The notes below the pieces were generated by a model. That model saw only the letters and a program-made list of their open reading frames with translations. It ran no database searches and was not told the DNA's origin. Both the position numbers and the translations under genes were made by a program. A stretch of 14,126 bases of DNA from an uncultured bacterium (GTDB taxonomy: Bacteria; Bacillota; Clostridia; Lachnospirales; Lachnospiraceae): NCBI GenBank assembly GCA_937893485.1, contig CALBJL010000119.1, positions 1-14,126 of the forward strand, given 5' to 3'. Within the stretch, counting starts at the first letter, position 1, and each line of letters begins with the position of its first letter. Shown one piece after another: positions 12,733-14,126 of the stretch.

Positions 12733-14126
12733 ATGGTATTTCAGTACAATTATGAACTGCTTGGCGTAACGATGCTCACGACTGCTTTGCTGGTGCTGCT
12801 CACGTATGTGAATCATAGCTGCAGCACAAAGCGTTATAATATTTTAAAGATAGGTCTGCATTTGCTGCTGGTCAACCAGATCTTCGATATTTTCCGTGCA
12901 CAGATTCTGTATGAAGGTGCGAACTATCCGCAGCCGGTGACATATCTGGTCTTTGTCGGATATTATCTGAGCGCGGCGACGGTTCTGATCCTTATGGTGA
13001 TGCACGCGCTGCTCCAGTTTCCGTGGATTTCTGATCATTCGCAGCGATTCCGCACGATCTTTTTTATCTGCGAATTCACGGCGGCAGTGCTGGTGCTCAC
13101 GACGATTCAGACCGGGTTTGTGTATGAGATCAGACAGGGACAGGTGCTGACAGGTGCTGCTGATGCGGTGTTCTATTTTACACGACTAGTCGTTCTGGCG
13201 ATCTTTGTGCTCCTGCTGCCGAAATACCGCAGCATGGTGTCACAGAGGATCTTCCGCAACTGGCTGGTGCTGCTGGTGGTTTCGGTTGCCGTACATATTC
13301 CACCGCTTTTTATCTATGGTCTGAATGTGTTTGCAGTATTTGCAAACATGTTTTTCGGGGTGGTGTACTGCCTGTTTTACAGCGGCAATTTCGAGGAAGG
13401 AACCGCGCGCATGGGTACGGATATGTACCGCGGTGAGCTGGCATACCAGTTTGGGAAAAAGACAGATTTCTATGTATTTGAAGTTAAATTAAAAAATTAT
13501 GAGGCACTCGTGGAGCGCACACAGAATCGTTATGAGGATGAGGATCTACGACGGCTGTACCGTGCGTTGGATGAGAAGCTGCATGGGCTGCGCAGGGTTT
13601 ATGTTTATCAGAAGGGTGTCAGCTCTATCGGAATCATTCATGCGCAGGCGGATACACAGCTTGCAACACAGACCGCTCAGATGGTATGTGAGACGCTGCG
13701 CGAGTCCTTTGGCGGTGATCTGCAGTTCCGGGTAGTAGGTATTGCGTGCCCGCGCTATGCGTCCAGTGAAGCTGATATTATGCGGCTGACCTACGCTTTG
13801 CAGGAGCAGTGTCCGGATAACGATTATATTTTGTGCACACAGACGGACTACGAGCAGTTTTGTGAGCGCAAGGATATTTTGCTGCTGCTCAATGAGATGC
13901 AGCTGGAAAAACAGGATGTCGTATTGTTCGGCAGACCGACGGTAGATACGAGTGGACTCATGATCGGGTACATGGAGATTTTATGCCGTCTCCAGCTGGC
14001 AGGAAAAGGCATTATCCATTCCGAACATGTGATACGGCTGGCAGAGCGCTACGGCTATATCCACGATGTGAATATGCTTGTGCTGAACAAAATATGTGAA
14101 TATCTCAGCGCGGACACCGAGGCAGT
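12733..14126 (+). CDS. Polytopic membrane protein with degenerate GGDEF and EAL domains, 3' partial
   Basis: The frame runs from ATG 12733 through the right edge without a stop (464 codons visible). Residues 1 to about 216 contain about seven hydrophobic helices (roughly 9-26, 37-56, 70-96, 108-131, 146-163, 177-196, 200-216), a membrane sensor module. About 237-345 has the fold pattern of a GGDEF domain (FYVFEVKLKNYEAL, a long helix, then LRRVYVYQKGVSSIGIIHA), but the GGDEF loop itself is replaced by QKGVSS (293-298), so no cyclase activity is expected. From about 395 an EAL domain begins: VLFGRPTVDTSGLMIGYMEI, with EIL at 415-417 in place of EAL, then IIHSEHVIRLAERYGYIHDV. The catalytic glutamate is kept, but later metal ligands lie outside the window, so phosphodiesterase activity is undecided. 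AGAGAGGA lies about 10 nt upstream; an in-frame GTG at 12727 is a less likely start. Confidence 0.88.
   Translation, partial: MVFQYNYELLGVTMLTTALLVLLTYVNHSCSTKRYNILKIGLHLLLVNQIFDIFRAQILYEGANYPQPVTYLVFVGYYLSAATVLILMVMHALLQFPWISDHSQRFRTIFFICEFTAAVLVLTTIQTGFVYEIRQGQVLTGAADAVFYFTRLVVLAIFVLLLPKYRSMVSQRIFRNWLVLLVVSVAVHIPPLFIYGLNVFAVFANMFFGVVYCLFYSGNFEEGTARMGTDMYRGELAYQFGKKTDFYVFEVKLKNYEALVERTQNRYEDEDLRRLYRALDEKLHGLRRVYVYQKGVSSIGIIHAQADTQLATQTAQMVCETLRESFGGDLQFRVVGIACPRYASSEADIMRLTYALQEQCPDNDYILCTQTDYEQFCERKDILLLLNEMQLEKQDVVLFGRPTVDTSGLMIGYMEILCRLQLAGKGIIHSEHVIRLAERYGYIHDVNMLVLNKICEYLSADTEA

Noticed and set aside
13499..13735. 78-codon + strand open frame inside the GGDEF/EAL gene
   Set aside because: It is an out-of-frame shadow; the main frame continues through it with a recognisable GGDEF-like pattern.

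Overview
The window looks like chromosomal DNA from a Gram-positive anaerobe of the Clostridia, most likely a Lachnospiraceae-type gut bacterium. The basis is strong AGGAGG-type ribosome sites, a soluble [FeFe]-hydrogenase-like sensor, DUF4358-like and FMN-bind-like small exported or membrane proteins, a GH5_2 cellulase and several cyclic-di-GMP proteins. Genus is not resolvable by eye. I see no insertion sequence, phage gene or CRISPR array.

Left half (1-8385, all + strand): seven closely packed genes that could form one operon. They are the 3' part of a P-type cation ATPase, a fused 5-formyltetrahydrofolate cyclo-ligase/folylpolyglutamate synthase, a PilZ protein, an HD-GYP phosphodiesterase, proB, proA and a secreted GH5 endoglucanase. 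Three junctions overlap (1684, 3533, 6063); the others are separated by 51, 32 and 13 nt. A bidirectional terminator at 8404-8431 ends the run and also holds the stop codon of a convergent - strand gene.

Middle (8416-11221): a - strand single-pass membrane protein with a degenerate FMN-bind-like domain, then tRNA-Gly(GCC) with its own promoter, leader repeats and terminator. A strong promoter follows, driving a 642-residue cytoplasmic protein that joins a ferredoxin domain, an [FeFe]-hydrogenase H-domain, a further Fe-S motif and a chemoreceptor signalling domain. This is the most unusual protein in the window.

Right part (11222-14126): a roughly 130-bp non-coding element with near-perfect 15-bp terminal inverted repeats and nested hairpins, then a secreted DUF4358-like protein and a bidirectional terminator. 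A small - strand membrane protein follows, divergently transcribed from a polytopic membrane protein with a degenerate GGDEF and an EAL domain that runs off the right edge.

Functional themes are cyclic-di-GMP signalling (PilZ effector, HD-GYP hydrolase, GGDEF/EAL protein), redox or hydrogen sensing, proline and folate metabolism, and glucan hydrolysis. The co-location of the c-di-GMP genes with proBA and the cellulase is visible; any functional link between them is inference.
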